Assembly: GCF_003665095.1 (NCBI RefSeq)
Contig: NZ_RCHV01000002.1
Span: 5,070,501-5,134,500 of the forward strand
Length of the DNA: 64,000 nt
Source of the DNA: Streptomyces sp. Z26
Lineage (GTDB): Bacteria > Actinomycetota > Actinomycetes > Streptomycetales > Streptomycetaceae
Reading direction: 5' to 3'
Below the pieces are notes generated by a model that saw only the letters and a list, made by a program, of their open reading frames with translations, was not told the DNA's origin and ran no database searches. The stretch's first letter is position 1; each line of letters opens with the position of its first letter. This document shows, in pieces, positions 24,750 to 33,698 of this stretch. A program made the translations under genes and the position numbers.

Positions 24750-25292
24750 TCAGCCCTGCTGATTCAGCACCCGGGTCAGTTCCCGGTTGGCTGCCCGCGC
24801 CGCCTCCAGGTCCTCTAGGGCTTCCTCCAGCTTGAGTTTGAGCTCGCCCTTTTCCTGCTCCAACTGCACGGTCCTCTGCTGGAGCTTCTCCACGCTGCCG
24901 GGGGCGCCGAGCCCGGAGTCCTTCCAGGTCTGCTCACCCATCAACTGCGACAGCCGCTGTTCGAGCAAGCTGATCCGGCCCATCAGCCGGGCATTGCGCT
25001 CACCTGCGGCTGCCAGGTCCGCCATCAGCGAGGCCCGTGAGACCCCGGCTCCCGCCACGGCGCCTTCGGCCGGCGCCTGCTCGGCCGTGTGGACCTGGGC
25101 CAGCAGATCGCGGTGGCGGTAGAGGAACGTGCGGTCCACGCCCGCCCGCCGGGCGACCGCGGCCACCGACACTTCCTCGCCGGCGGCCTGCAGGTCGCCG
25201 AGCGCCTTTTCGACCCGGACGCGACGTCGCTCGGTGTCGGCCTGCCGGCCACGGACCATCGCCTCGGTGCGGCGGGAACCGGGCTTGCTCAT
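24750..25292 (-). CDS. tnpC: TnpC-like protein (DUF6262) of the Tn554-like element
   Basis: The 180-residue protein begins with a TetR-like helix-turn-helix (about residues 35-65, VSVAAVARRAGVDRTFLYRH) and continues as a long coiled coil (about 95-175). It matches the TnpC/DUF6262 proteins that accompany the two recombinases in Tn554-type elements; TnpC of Tn554 affects frequency and orientation of transposition. The ATG at 25292 is preferred to a TTG at 25301. Its start region overlaps the tnpB stop. Confidence 0.8.
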   Translation of the reverse strand: MSKPGSRRTEAMVRGRQADTERRRVRVEKALGDLQAAGEEVSVAAVARRAGVDRTFLYRHRDLLAQVHTAEQAPAEGAVAGAGVSRASLMADLAAAGERNARLMGRISLLEQRLSQLMGEQTWKDSGLGAPGSVEKLQQRTVQLEQEKGELKLKLEEALEDLEAARAANRELTRVLNQQG

Positions 25293-25297
25293 TATGG

Positions 25298-27763
25298 TCA
25301 AGGCCTCTCGATCCGAACGTCCGGCACCGGTTGGCCGACGCGGGGCATGCCGAGCATGACAGCCCGGCTCTTGCGAATGGTCACCATCGCCTCCTGCACC
25401 TGGTCCTGCTCATCCGGCTCAAGCTCGGCGAGCGTGTCCTTCACCGTCGCGATCAGCCGCCGGACCCGGGCGATCTCCTCCTGCGAAGGCATCGCCTCCG
25501 CTTTCGCCCACTCATCCGCCGTGCTCAGCGCGGCAATACGCTCCCTCGACTGCAGCAGGTCGGACAGGTAGCGCTCCAGGTCCGGCAGATAGGACACATC
25601 CGTGGTGTAGTGGTCGCAGCCCATGCAGCGGAACCGGATCGGACACTCGCCCCCTCCGGCCTGGACGTTGGAGGGCTCCTGGCAGCCGCCGAACGCCACA
25701 GGCACCGATTCGAGACCCCGCCGCACGTGCTCGGACTCCAGCAGCTGCCTCGCCTCACGCCAGGTGCGGTTGCCGTGCCGGTCGAAGTGGAACCGGGCGA
25801 CCGTGTCGACGGCCTTGCGGGTCCGTTCCTCCGTCACCCGGTAGTACCGGCGCGTCGACTCCATAAGATCGTGGTCCATGAGCTTGCGGAGCTGGTCGAT
25901 CGGGACACCGGCGTCCGCGTGGCGCTGGGCATAGCTGTGCCGGTAGGAATACATCACCACCTTGGACCGGTCGAACTGCGTCTTGCCGTCCTCCATCACG
26001 ATCGGCGGCATCGCCGCGACCCACTCTGAATGCCGTTCCTGGATCGTGCCCAATGCGACCGACCGCGTGCCGCGTGGGTTGCGGATCGAGCCAGGCAGCA
26101 GCACGAGCTCCGACAACGGCGTGTCCGGGAACCGGGCGCGGACCCGCTGCTGCTGCTCCCGGATCACATCAGCGGTGGCCTGGGGTATCGGCAGCCGCAG
26201 GCCCAAGCGGTTGCACTTGAAGTTCGTCCAGATCAGCTCGTACTTCCCCCTCGGATCGGTGGCCAGGCAGTCCCAAGTCAGCTTGCAGATCTCATCCGGA
26301 CGCCGGCCGGTGTCGATCATCACGTCGATGGCCACCCGCACCTCCCGTGAAGCGGCCTCCTCCAGCCGGTCCAGCTGCCCGCAAACCTGCCGCAGCACGA
26401 CGGCCGGCAGATCGCGGGGCTTCCTGCGCTTGTCTTCCTTGGGGATGTCGGACTCCCGCAGCGCGAAGTCCTCCGAGACGCCCGCCATCGGGCCGCCCGG
26501 TCGGGAGGCGCCTAGCGCCCGGGTCCGGTTCAGCAGCTTGCGGAGCATCCGCAGCGTGTTGCGCCGCAGGCTCTCGGTCATGTCATCGTCGACCTGGGCG
26601 ACCTGGAACGTCAGCCGACCCATGAAGTTCTCCATGTCCGCCCGGTCCACTGCCGTCGCGACGTCGCCACCGTCCTCGCGGAAAGCTCGCAGGCTCTTCG
26701 ACAGCCGGGCCGCCGCGCCAACGTGAGCCTGCAGGAACCGGGTCGCGCTCTTGCCGTAGTGCCGTGGCAACTCGTCCACCAGCCACATCATCACCGCCTC
26801 GCGCAGCCACTTCTGGCTGATGCCCTTGAAATCCAGCACCCCGCGGTGACCCCACGCGCGGGCATCCCACTGGTCGGGCTTCCGCCGCTCCACCTCCGGG
26901 TCCAGGAAAGCCCGCACCACGTGGTCCCGCAGCAGCCGGGCATGCAGGGCGGCGGTGTTCTTGATCCTCTTGTCGTCCAGATCCGGCACGTCCATCAGAG
27001 ACGGCACTTCCTGCCGCCGGAGCCAGTTGACCGTCGACCGCAGCTTCTGCGGCGACACCTTCACCTCCTGCCCGATCCGCTCCTGCGTCGCGAACAGCAC
27101 CTCCACGACCAGCAGCGGGGACAGCCCCGCCAGCGGCACCGCCCCCGGATGATCCGGCGCCGGAGCCTCCGTCCGCGCCCAGCGCGTCTCGTCCGCGGCC
27201 TCCGGCTCGCCGTCACGGACCAGCCGTTTCCACTTCATCATGTGCGCCTGGCAGTACGGGCTCGTCGTCAGCTCCCGCTCCCGCGAGCATGCAACCACCC
27301 CACAGATCCCCAGTGGCGGCATCGGCTTGACCAGCGGATGAGCGAAGAACTCCTCCCTCGAAAGACCCAGGTTGCGGAACCGGGAGCGGTGCGGTTCACA
27401 CAGCTTCTGAACGGAACTCGCCCACATCCGGGCGCACTGCGGAACCACGCAGCGCTGCCGCGGCTTCTTCTTATCCGCCTCCACGCTGCCCAAGAACTCC
27501 TCGAAGCCCAGCCCGGACCGGTTCCACCTGGTCTGGCAGGCGTGGCACAGCCCCGAGAGCAACGTCGCGCCGGAGACACACGCCGGATTGACGCACCGCG
27601 TCCAAGCCAGCAACGGATGACCCGCAGGGATCATCAACGTCAAGGTGCCCTCGTCCCAGCCCGCCTCTGCCAGGAACTGGGGGTCCAGACGCGCCCGCAG
27701 CCGCTCCACCTCAGGATCGGAGCCGGTGAGCTGCTCGGCCTCACGCACCGCAGTGATCGTCAT
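25298..27763 (-). CDS. tnpB: TnpB-like tyrosine recombinase of the Tn554-like element
   Basis: The 821-residue protein has an N-terminal cysteine-rich region (about 55-170, with CVNPAC, CHAC and further Cys pairs), a central helical core-binding region, and a catalytic domain with Arg in DTGRRPDEICKLTWD, YRHS in MYSYRHSYAQRH (Tyr in place of the first His), His in LMDHDLMES and Tyr in RRYYRV. A further Cys cluster near residue 700 (CQEP to CMGCDHY) may bind zinc. It is longer than Tn554 TnpB (630). It overlaps tnpA and tnpC by a few bases. Confidence 0.85.
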   Translation of the reverse strand: MTITAVREAEQLTGSDPEVERLRARLDPQFLAEAGWDEGTLTLMIPAGHPLLAWTRCVNPACVSGATLLSGLCHACQTRWNRSGLGFEEFLGSVEADKKKPRQRCVVPQCARMWASSVQKLCEPHRSRFRNLGLSREEFFAHPLVKPMPPLGICGVVACSRERELTTSPYCQAHMMKWKRLVRDGEPEAADETRWARTEAPAPDHPGAVPLAGLSPLLVVEVLFATQERIGQEVKVSPQKLRSTVNWLRRQEVPSLMDVPDLDDKRIKNTAALHARLLRDHVVRAFLDPEVERRKPDQWDARAWGHRGVLDFKGISQKWLREAVMMWLVDELPRHYGKSATRFLQAHVGAAARLSKSLRAFREDGGDVATAVDRADMENFMGRLTFQVAQVDDDMTESLRRNTLRMLRKLLNRTRALGASRPGGPMAGVSEDFALRESDIPKEDKRRKPRDLPAVVLRQVCGQLDRLEEAASREVRVAIDVMIDTGRRPDEICKLTWDCLATDPRGKYELIWTNFKCNRLGLRLPIPQATADVIREQQQRVRARFPDTPLSELVLLPGSIRNPRGTRSVALGTIQERHSEWVAAMPPIVMEDGKTQFDRSKVVMYSYRHSYAQRHADAGVPIDQLRKLMDHDLMESTRRYYRVTEERTRKAVDTVARFHFDRHGNRTWREARQLLESEHVRRGLESVPVAFGGCQEPSNVQAGGGECPIRFRCMGCDHYTTDVSYLPDLERYLSDLLQSRERIAALSTADEWAKAEAMPSQEEIARVRRLIATVKDTLAELEPDEQDQVQEAMVTIRKSRAVMLGMPRVGQPVPDVRIERP

Positions 27764-28968
27764 CGCGATGTCCTCTCCGCACCGGTGACCAACTGCCGCG
27801 GCGAGGGAACCCGCTCGACGGCGTCCCGCAGAACCTGCGAATCAACATGCAAGTAAGGGGTCAAAGACTCCGGCGACTCGTGGCCCATCAGCTCCGACAG
27901 CTCATCCCACTCCGCCCCAGCAGCCCGGGCATTGCTGGCAAAAGCGTGACGCAGCTGATGCGGCCGGACCCTGCGCGGCAGGCAGGCCCGCTCGCTGAGC
28001 GCAGTCAGCAGCTCGTTCACCGCCCGCGGCGGCATCGGCGCTCCCAGCGGCTCACGCTGCAGGTTCACCAGCACGAAATCGCAGGCCGCCGCCGCGCGGC
28101 AGGCCATCCGCTCCATCACATACCGGTCGTGCGCCTGCACCAGCAGCCGATCGACCGGAACCACCCGCTCCCGCCTCGACTTCGCCCACGCCCCGTTCGG
28201 ATTCAATTCCCGGCGCACCACATGCAGATGCGCACCCGCCACCGAGCAGCCCAGCGACACCGAACTGAGCAGGAAATGCATGTCCTCGCGGCGAAGCCCC
28301 ACCAGCTCACCGCGCCGCAGACCACCGCGGCCCATGAACAGCAGCATCATCCGATCCCGAGCCGTCCGGCAGGCCCGCAGCAGCCCCAGGATCTCCTCGT
28401 CACTGGCCCGGTCCACCGGCCGTTTCGGCTCCCGCATCCGATGCCTCACCCCCAGACGCAGCCCCGTCCCGGCGGCCTCGCCCCGAGCCGCGGCCGGCAG
28501 ATCCTGCGTCAAGGCGATCTCGAACAGCACCGGCAGCACCGACGCGGGCACCTCACCATGTGTCACCGCGTGCGCGAGCATCCCGCGCACCGCGCTCAAC
28601 ACCCCGTTGACCCGCTTCTCACTGCGGACCGGCTTGCGCCCCGGCCCCGCCATCACCACCGACCCCGACAACGCCTCGACACCCGAAACGCCCTTCGGCG
28701 CGTAACGCAGCCACGTCATGAACAGACCCAAGTCCGGCGCCGCCGTACGCCAGTCCCGCTCCGTACGCACACACCACCGTAAGAACAGCGCGATCGCGTA
28801 CGCGTACGTCTGCGTCGTCGACTCCGCCTTGCCCTTCCCGAACCGCACGTGCTGCAAATACCGATCCGCAGCCGCCACCGGGATCAACTGACCGTCCAAC
28901 ACCGTCCAGTACCGCTGCCCCGACGGCAGGGTCACATGAAACGCCCTCAACCTGGTGCTCTCTCTCAT
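27760..28968 (-). CDS. tnpA: TnpA-like tyrosine recombinase of the Tn554-like element
   Basis: The 402-residue protein (ATG at 28968; a GTG at 28998 and ATG at 28989 are alternatives) has a core-binding domain (about 35-135) and a complete catalytic set: Arg in GRGGLRRGELVGL, HxxR in RPHQLRHAFAS, His in LMGHESPES and Tyr in LTPYLHVDS. It heads the tnpABC operon and lies about 110 bp from the right end, as in Tn554, where tnpA is next to one end. No strong ribosome site is visible for any start. Confidence 0.85.
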   Translation of the reverse strand: MRESTRLRAFHVTLPSGQRYWTVLDGQLIPVAAADRYLQHVRFGKGKAESTTQTYAYAIALFLRWCVRTERDWRTAAPDLGLFMTWLRYAPKGVSGVEALSGSVVMAGPGRKPVRSEKRVNGVLSAVRGMLAHAVTHGEVPASVLPVLFEIALTQDLPAAARGEAAGTGLRLGVRHRMREPKRPVDRASDEEILGLLRACRTARDRMMLLFMGRGGLRRGELVGLRREDMHFLLSSVSLGCSVAGAHLHVVRRELNPNGAWAKSRRERVVPVDRLLVQAHDRYVMERMACRAAAACDFVLVNLQREPLGAPMPPRAVNELLTALSERACLPRRVRPHQLRHAFASNARAAGAEWDELSELMGHESPESLTPYLHVDSQVLRDAVERVPSPRQLVTGAERTSR

Positions 28969-29078
28969 CTGATGTACGCCACGCCACATGCACGACACCC
29001 ATACAGAGGTGTTGTGTACAGGCCGCGCAAGAGACTTTCATGCAACGTCACACGACAGAGCACCCACCCCAACAAAAC

Positions 29079-29549
29079 GCCGCGCTCACCCGCGGCACGG
29101 TCGTGGTCGAGGCGGAGCTGCGCAGCGGCTCCCTCGTCACGGCGCGACGGGCCAGGGAGCTGCACCGGACGGTCATGGGGGTGCCGGGCCCGGTCACGTC
29201 GGGGTTGTCCTCGGGAGTGCACCGGCTCCTGCGGGCCGACGGCGCACTCGTCACCGACCCCGACGAGGTGATCGAACTCGTCGGGCACATCGGGGAGCTG
29301 GCCCCCGAACGCAGGGGACCGGCCTTGCCCCGCGACCTGCTGCCCCCGGCGGCGGCGCGGGTCCTGGAGGCGATGCCTGCGCGGAACGCCGTTCCGGTGG
29401 GGAAATTGGCGCGTGCCGCGGGCACGCCGAGTGAGCTCACGCTCGTGCGCCTCCACGAACTGAGATCACTCGGATTCGTCGAACGGAAGGGCGACCACTG
29501 GTGGTTGCTGCCGCCCGCACCGGCCGGGGCCAGACACCCCAACGTGTGA
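29079..29549 (+). pseudogene. dprA: dprA 3' fragment, downstream of element 2
   Basis: From ALTRGTVVVEAELRSGSLVT the frame follows DprA through MGVPGPVTSGLSSG and the C-terminal winged-helix-like domain (VLEAMPARNAVPVGKLAR, then LHELRSLGFVERKGDHW) to the normal stop. It lacks the nucleotide-binding core, which is in the fragment ending at 22233. Upstream sequence is element DNA. whiG follows after 234 bp. Confidence 0.92.
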
Positions 29550-29729
29550 CGGTGCGGTCCTTGACCCGCGGCTGCGGGGTGAAAGGGTGAGCGTAGCCCG
29601 CTGGTTCAGCCGGTATCCGCTCCGCAACCCATGGAACGTGCCTGCCTGCGGCGTAACCCAGGGGTGCGTGCAGCGGAACGTATCTGCGCATACCTGATCG
29701 AGTGCTCATCGCGCATGGCGATCAGGCGG

Positions 29730-29744
29730 TCACGCTACGCTCAC
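29730..29744. promoter_or_regulatory. Weak BldD-box-like sequence upstream of whiG
   Basis: TCACGCTACGCTCAC lies 40 bp before the whiG start. Its left half fits the BldD consensus (TNACNC) but the right half has several mismatches. BldD is known to repress whiG in Streptomyces, so a site here is expected. The assignment is tentative. Confidence 0.25.
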
Positions 29745-29783
29745 CTCATTCTGACTCCCCAGTAGAACGGCTCAAGGCGACGA

Positions 29784-30629
29784 ATGCCCCAGCACAATTC
29801 CGGGCCCGACCGTACGGCCACCGCCGAGGCGCCGGTCGCTGTCGAGGCCGTCGCGCCCAGCACCGGCCCCAGCGCGCTGGACAAGCTGTGGCGGTCGTAC
29901 AAGGGCACGGGCGACGGTCGGCTGCGGGAACAGCTCATCCTCCACTACTCGCCGCTGGTCAAGTACGTCGCCGGGCGCGTCAGCGTGGGCCTGCCACCGA
30001 ACGTGGAGCAGGCGGACTTCGTCTCCTCCGGTGTCTTCGGGCTCATCGACGCCATCGAGAAGTTCGACCCGGACCGCGCCATCAAGTTCGAGACCTACGC
30101 GATCACCCGTATCCGCGGGGCGATGATCGACGAACTGCGGGCCATGGACTGGATTCCCCGCTCCGTACGGCAGAAGGCGCGCGCGGTCGAGCGGGCGTAC
30201 GCCACGTTGGAGGCGTCCCTGCGGCGAACGCCCTCGGAGGCCGAGGTCGCCGCCGAGATGGAGATCTCCGTCGAGGAACTGCACGGGGTCTTCAGCCAGT
30301 TGTCGCTGGCGAACGTCGTCGCGCTGGAGGAGTTGTCGCACGCGGGCGGCGAGGGCGGGGACGGCCTCAGCCTGATGGACAAGCTGGAGGACACCGCCGC
30401 CGACGACCCGGTGGAGATCGCGGAGGACAGGGAGCTGCGGCGGCTCCTGGCGCGGGCCATCAACACCCTGCCGGACCGGGAGAAGACGGTCGTCACCCTC
30501 TACTACTACGAGGGCCTCACGCTCGCCGAGATCGGGCACGTACTGGGCGTGACCGAGAGCCGGGTCAGCCAGATCCACACCAAGTCGGTCCTCCAGCTCC
30601 GGGGGAAGCTTGCGGAGATGGGTCGCTGA
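29784..30629 (+). CDS. whiG: RNA polymerase sigma factor WhiG
   Basis: WhiG is the FliA-like sigma-28 factor that commits aerial hyphae to sporulation in Streptomyces. The 281-residue protein has region 2 (LILHYSPLVKYVAGRVSVGLP then FGLIDAIEKFDPDRAIKFETYA), region 3 (SLRRTPSEAEVAAEMEIS) and region 4 with helix-turn-helix LTLAEIGHVLGVTESRVSQI. The N-terminal ~30 residues are low-complexity. AAGG precedes the ATG. In other Streptomyces it lies near dprA, as here. In the model species WhiG is held inactive by the anti-sigma RsiG with c-di-GMP. Confidence 0.96.
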   Translation: MPQHNSGPDRTATAEAPVAVEAVAPSTGPSALDKLWRSYKGTGDGRLREQLILHYSPLVKYVAGRVSVGLPPNVEQADFVSSGVFGLIDAIEKFDPDRAIKFETYAITRIRGAMIDELRAMDWIPRSVRQKARAVERAYATLEASLRRTPSEAEVAAEMEISVEELHGVFSQLSLANVVALEELSHAGGEGGDGLSLMDKLEDTAADDPVEIAEDRELRRLLARAINTLPDREKTVVTLYYYEGLTLAEIGHVLGVTESRVSQIHTKSVLQLRGKLAEMGR

Positions 30630-30658
30630 ATCGGTACTGCCGTCCGTAGAGTGGACGG

Positions 30659-31240
30659 GTGCCCAGGATTCGAGCGGCCTCGGTGGCCGAGCACCGGACC
30701 TTGCAGCGTGGCGCCCTGCTGGACGCGGCGCGTTCCCTCCTCTCCGAAGGCGGCACGGAGGCGTTGACGTTCCCGGCGCTCGCGCGGCGCACGGGTCTCG
30801 CGCGGTCCTCCGTGTACGAGTACTTCCGTTCGCGTGCCGCCGTCGTCGAGGAGCTGTGCGCGGTCGACTTCCCGGTGTGGGCGGCCGAGGTCGAGTTCGC
30901 CATGGCGGAGGCCGACGGACCCGAGGCGAAGGTCGAGGCGTACGTGCGGCAGCAGTTGGCGCTCGTCGGTGACCGCCGACACCGCGCGGTCGTCGCGATC
31001 TCCGCCGGGGAACTCGACGCCGCCGCCCGCGAGCAGATCCGCGCCGCGCACGGCGGCCTGGTCGCGATGGTCGTCGAGGCCCTCGCCGACCTCGGCCACA
31101 CCCAGCCCCGGCTCGCCGCGATGCTCCTCCAAGGGGTGGTCGACGCGGCGGTACGGCGGATCGAACTCGGTGCCGCCGAGGACCCCGTACGAGTCACCGA
31201 GGCCGCGGTGTCGATGGTGCTGAACGGCGTGCGCGGCTGA
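30659..31240 (+). CDS. TetR-family transcriptional regulator
   Basis: The 193-residue protein has a TetR N-terminal domain: GALLDAARSLLSEGGTEALTF, then LARRTGLARSSVYEYFRSRAAVV. The C-terminal domain is helical, with no recognisable ligand pocket signature. It starts at GTG, 29 bp after whiG, and its 3' end overlaps the convergent M23-like gene by 47 bp. The target is unknown. Confidence 0.92.
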   Translation: MPRIRAASVAEHRTLQRGALLDAARSLLSEGGTEALTFPALARRTGLARSSVYEYFRSRAAVVEELCAVDFPVWAAEVEFAMAEADGPEAKVEAYVRQQLALVGDRRHRAVVAISAGELDAAAREQIRAAHGGLVAMVVEALADLGHTQPRLAAMLLQGVVDAAVRRIELGAAEDPVRVTEAAVSMVLNGVRG

Positions 31241-32201
31241 ACCGTCGCCGGGGCGTCGGGCGCGTGCTGGCTGCGGCCGCGACCGTCGGTCTCCGCCCTT
31301 CCCGTAGCTTCCGGCGCGCCTGGAACGCGGCGCCGGCCAGGGCCGCCGCGGCGGTGAGCGGTGCGGCGCCACCGCCCGACGGTGCGCTGGTGCGGGACGT
31401 TCTGGCGGTGAGTGAGCCCTCGCCGGAGAGCCGTACGCCGTCCGCGCTCACGTCCGCGCCTCCGCCCCCGTCTCCGGCGTCCTCCCGTGGCTCCGGCACG
31501 TCGGCATACGGCAGCAGCCGAGCCGGCCCCCCACGGAGCATGTGCGGTGGCAGCAGCGACAGCGGGTCCAGGTAACGGTCGCCGCGCAGCAGACCCCAGT
31601 GCAGGCAGGCGGAGCGGCAGTGGAACGCCACCGGCCGCCCCGGCCGCCCCGACTTCCCGGAGCGTGCCCGCTGCACCGTCCCGACCACGTCGCCCGCCCG
31701 CACCCGTTCGCCCTTCGCGACGGACGCGCGCACGGGCTCGTACGTGGTGCGCAGCGGCGGATCGCCCGTGCCCGAGAGCTCGGTCGCGACCACTCCCCGC
31801 CCGGCGACCGGCCCGGCGAACGAGACCGTGCCCGCCCCGGCCGCGCGAACGGCCTGTCCCGCGCGGGCCGCGAGGTCCACGCCACGGTGACCCGCGGCCC
31901 ACGGTGCGGGCGGCGGCTCCCAGCCGCGCACGACCACGGGCCGGACGCCCCCGGCGGCACCCTCGACGGGCCAACCGCGGGACGGTTCACGCCCGTCGGC
32001 CTTCGTCGCGCCGACGGATGCGGCGGCGGGCGCGGGCACCCGGGCGGCGCCCGGATCGGTGCCGCCGCGGGACGGTGGCCGCGTCATCGTGAGCAGCGCC
32101 AGTGTCGCCACGAACAGCACGGCCAGCGCCAGCGTAAGTGCCGACGGGCGGCAGGCGGGCGAGGACGGCAGATCGGCGCGTACGGAATGTCGGTTTCGCA
32201 T
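31194..32201 (-). CDS. M23-family (LytM-like) membrane-anchored protein
   Basis: The 335-residue protein has a short basic N terminus, one membrane helix (about 19-38), a Pro/Ala linker, and an M23/LytM domain (about 85-215). The first metal pair is present in GHRGVDLAARAG (H105 and D109). The final HxH motif is altered: ACLHWGL has Cys199 where the catalytic first His is expected and keeps the metal-ligand H201. It may be an inactive or modified peptidoglycan-binding enzyme acting in the wall. The C-terminal 100 residues are low-complexity and basic. Its 3' end overlaps the TetR gene. Confidence 0.82.
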   Translation of the reverse strand: MRNRHSVRADLPSSPACRPSALTLALAVLFVATLALLTMTRPPSRGGTDPGAARVPAPAAASVGATKADGREPSRGWPVEGAAGGVRPVVVRGWEPPPAPWAAGHRGVDLAARAGQAVRAAGAGTVSFAGPVAGRGVVATELSGTGDPPLRTTYEPVRASVAKGERVRAGDVVGTVQRARSGKSGRPGRPVAFHCRSACLHWGLLRGDRYLDPLSLLPPHMLRGGPARLLPYADVPEPREDAGDGGGGADVSADGVRLSGEGSLTARTSRTSAPSGGGAAPLTAAAALAGAAFQARRKLREGRRPTVAAAASTRPTPRRRFSRARRSAPSTPRPR

Positions 32202-32606
32202 GGGCAGAGCGTGACGGCTCCGGCGGCCTCCTTGTGGATCATGGTGGGGAACGGTGGACAACCCGCGGGTTGTGGACAACTCGCTCACCCCGGCGCGTGA
32301 ATCCACCCGGTCCCGGCCGCCTCCGCCGCCACCCCGGGGGCCGCGACCACCGCCCGTGAACGCCCCGTCCCGGTCCTCCCGGAGCCGGTCGCACGCCGCT
32401 TCCCCGGTCCCGTACACTTCTGCTGGCGATCCGGGTCATCGGGTCGACTTCGCACGCCCCGCCACCCTCACCCGGTGGCCGCGTACCTCGGTCCTCGGAA
32501 GCCTCCCCGCACGTACGGGACTCCGCAGGCACAGCGCGTCAGGGGCGTCAGGCGCGCGGGTCGTACGGCCCGCGTGAGACAACCGAGCACCTCAAGGAGA
32601 ACGGCC

Positions 32607-33515
32607 ATGGCCGTCGTCACGATGCGGGAGCTGCTGGAGAGCGGCGTCCACTTCGGGCACCAGACCCGTCGCTGGAACCCGAAGATGAAGCGCTTCATCT
32701 TCACCGAGCGCAACGGTATCTACATCATCGACCTGCTCCAGTCGCTGTCGTACATCGACCGCGCCTACGAGTTCGTCAAGGAGACCGTCGCGCACGGCGG
32801 CTCCATCATGTTCGTCGGCACGAAGAAGCAGGCGCAGGAGGCCATCGCGGAGCAGGCCACCCGCGTGGGCATGCCCTACGTGAACCAGCGCTGGCTCGGC
32901 GGCATGCTGACCAACTTCTCGACCGTCTACAAGCGCCTCCAGCGCCTGAAGGAACTCGAGCAGATCGACTTCGAGGACGTGGCCGCCTCCGGCCTCACCA
33001 AGAAGGAACTGCTGGTCCTCTCGCGGGAGAAGGCCAAGCTCGAGAAGACCCTCGGCGGTATCCGCGAGATGCAGAAGGTGCCCAGCGCCGTCTGGATCGT
33101 GGACACCAAGAAGGAGCACATCGCCGTCGGCGAGGCGCGGAAGCTCAACATCCCCGTCGTCGCGATCCTGGACACGAACTGCGACCCCGACGAGGTCGAC
33201 TACAAGATCCCGGGCAACGACGACGCGATCCGTTCCGTCACCCTGCTCACCCGCGTGATCGCCGACGCCGCCGCGGAGGGCCTGATCGCCCGCTCGGCCG
33301 GTTCCGGTGAGGGCAAGGGCGAGAAGGCCGCCGGTGAGCCGCTGGCCGAGTGGGAGCGCGAGCTGCTCGAGGGCGAGAAGGCCGAGGCCCCCAAGCCGGA
33401 CGAGGCGAAGGCCGAGGACAAGGCCGACGAGAAGCCGGCCGACGAGGCCGTCCAGGCCGCCGAGCCCGAGGCCGCCGCGGCCCCGGCCGAGGCCGAGAAG
33501 CCCGCCGACGCCTGA
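32607..33515 (+). CDS. rpsB: 30S ribosomal protein S2
   Basis: S2 binds late on the 30S subunit. The 302-residue protein starts MAVVTMRELLESGVHFGHQT with AAGGAG 8 bp before the ATG. Conserved S2 signatures include TRRWNPKMKRFIF and NQRWLGGMLTNF. After about residue 235 there is an acidic, Ala/Lys/Glu-rich tail, longer than in E. coli, common in actinomycetes. tsf follows after 183 bp containing two hairpins. Confidence 0.97.
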   Translation: MAVVTMRELLESGVHFGHQTRRWNPKMKRFIFTERNGIYIIDLLQSLSYIDRAYEFVKETVAHGGSIMFVGTKKQAQEAIAEQATRVGMPYVNQRWLGGMLTNFSTVYKRLQRLKELEQIDFEDVAASGLTKKELLVLSREKAKLEKTLGGIREMQKVPSAVWIVDTKKEHIAVGEARKLNIPVVAILDTNCDPDEVDYKIPGNDDAIRSVTLLTRVIADAAAEGLIARSAGSGEGKGEKAAGEPLAEWERELLEGEKAEAPKPDEAKAEDKADEKPADEAVQAAEPEAAAAPAEAEKPADA

Positions 33516-33532
33516 CGCTCCACACGTGTGAA

Positions 33533-33569
33533 CGCCCGGCGGAGGGGACCCGTTTCCCACCGCCGGGCG
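33533..33569 (+). terminator. Hairpin after rpsB
   Basis: A perfect 10-bp inverted repeat (CGCCCGGCGG with its complement) around a 17-nt loop begins 18 bp after the rpsB stop. It may terminate or attenuate rpsB transcription before tsf. Confidence 0.55.
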
Positions 33570-33644
33570 TACGGCGGACCAGCCCGGCTGAGCGGTGCGA
33601 AACCGCTCGCCCGGCCCGCCACCACAGCGACCTCATGACGGACA

Positions 33645-33675
33645 GCCCCGCCCGGCGCACAGCGCGCGGCGGGGC
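33645..33675 (+). promoter_or_regulatory. Hairpin in the tsf leader
   Basis: GCCCCGCC (33645-33652) pairs with GGCGGGGC (33668-33675) across a 15-nt loop, ending 23 bp before the tsf ATG and just upstream of its AAGGAAAGAAGG ribosome site. It could influence tsf translation or mRNA stability. Confidence 0.4.
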
Positions 33676-33698
33676 CGAGTGCACAGAAGGAAAGAAGG

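Larger units (their letters stand above)
22206..29080. mobile_element. Element 2: Tn554-like transposon inserted in dprA
   Basis: The element separates dprA codons RNRVIA (left, GATCGC at 22200-22205) from ALTRGT (right, from 29082). It carries the Tn554-type set tnpA, tnpB and tnpC in that order with overlapping stops and starts, then a TauD-like dioxygenase, a HEPN-like protein and a small membrane protein. A 9-bp inverted repeat, TGTTGGGGT at 22212-22220 and its complement at 29066-29074, lies just inside both ends. Both junctions contain CGC, a possible crossover core. Tn554 of Staphylococcus inserts into radC, so insertion into a conserved DNA-processing gene fits the family. The cargo is less GC-rich than the flanks. 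Confidence 0.85.

Noticed and set aside
22206..29080. Element 2 as a recombinase-in-trio (RIT) element
   Set aside because: RIT elements have three tyrosine recombinases; here there are two plus a coiled-coil TnpC-type protein, which fits Tn554.
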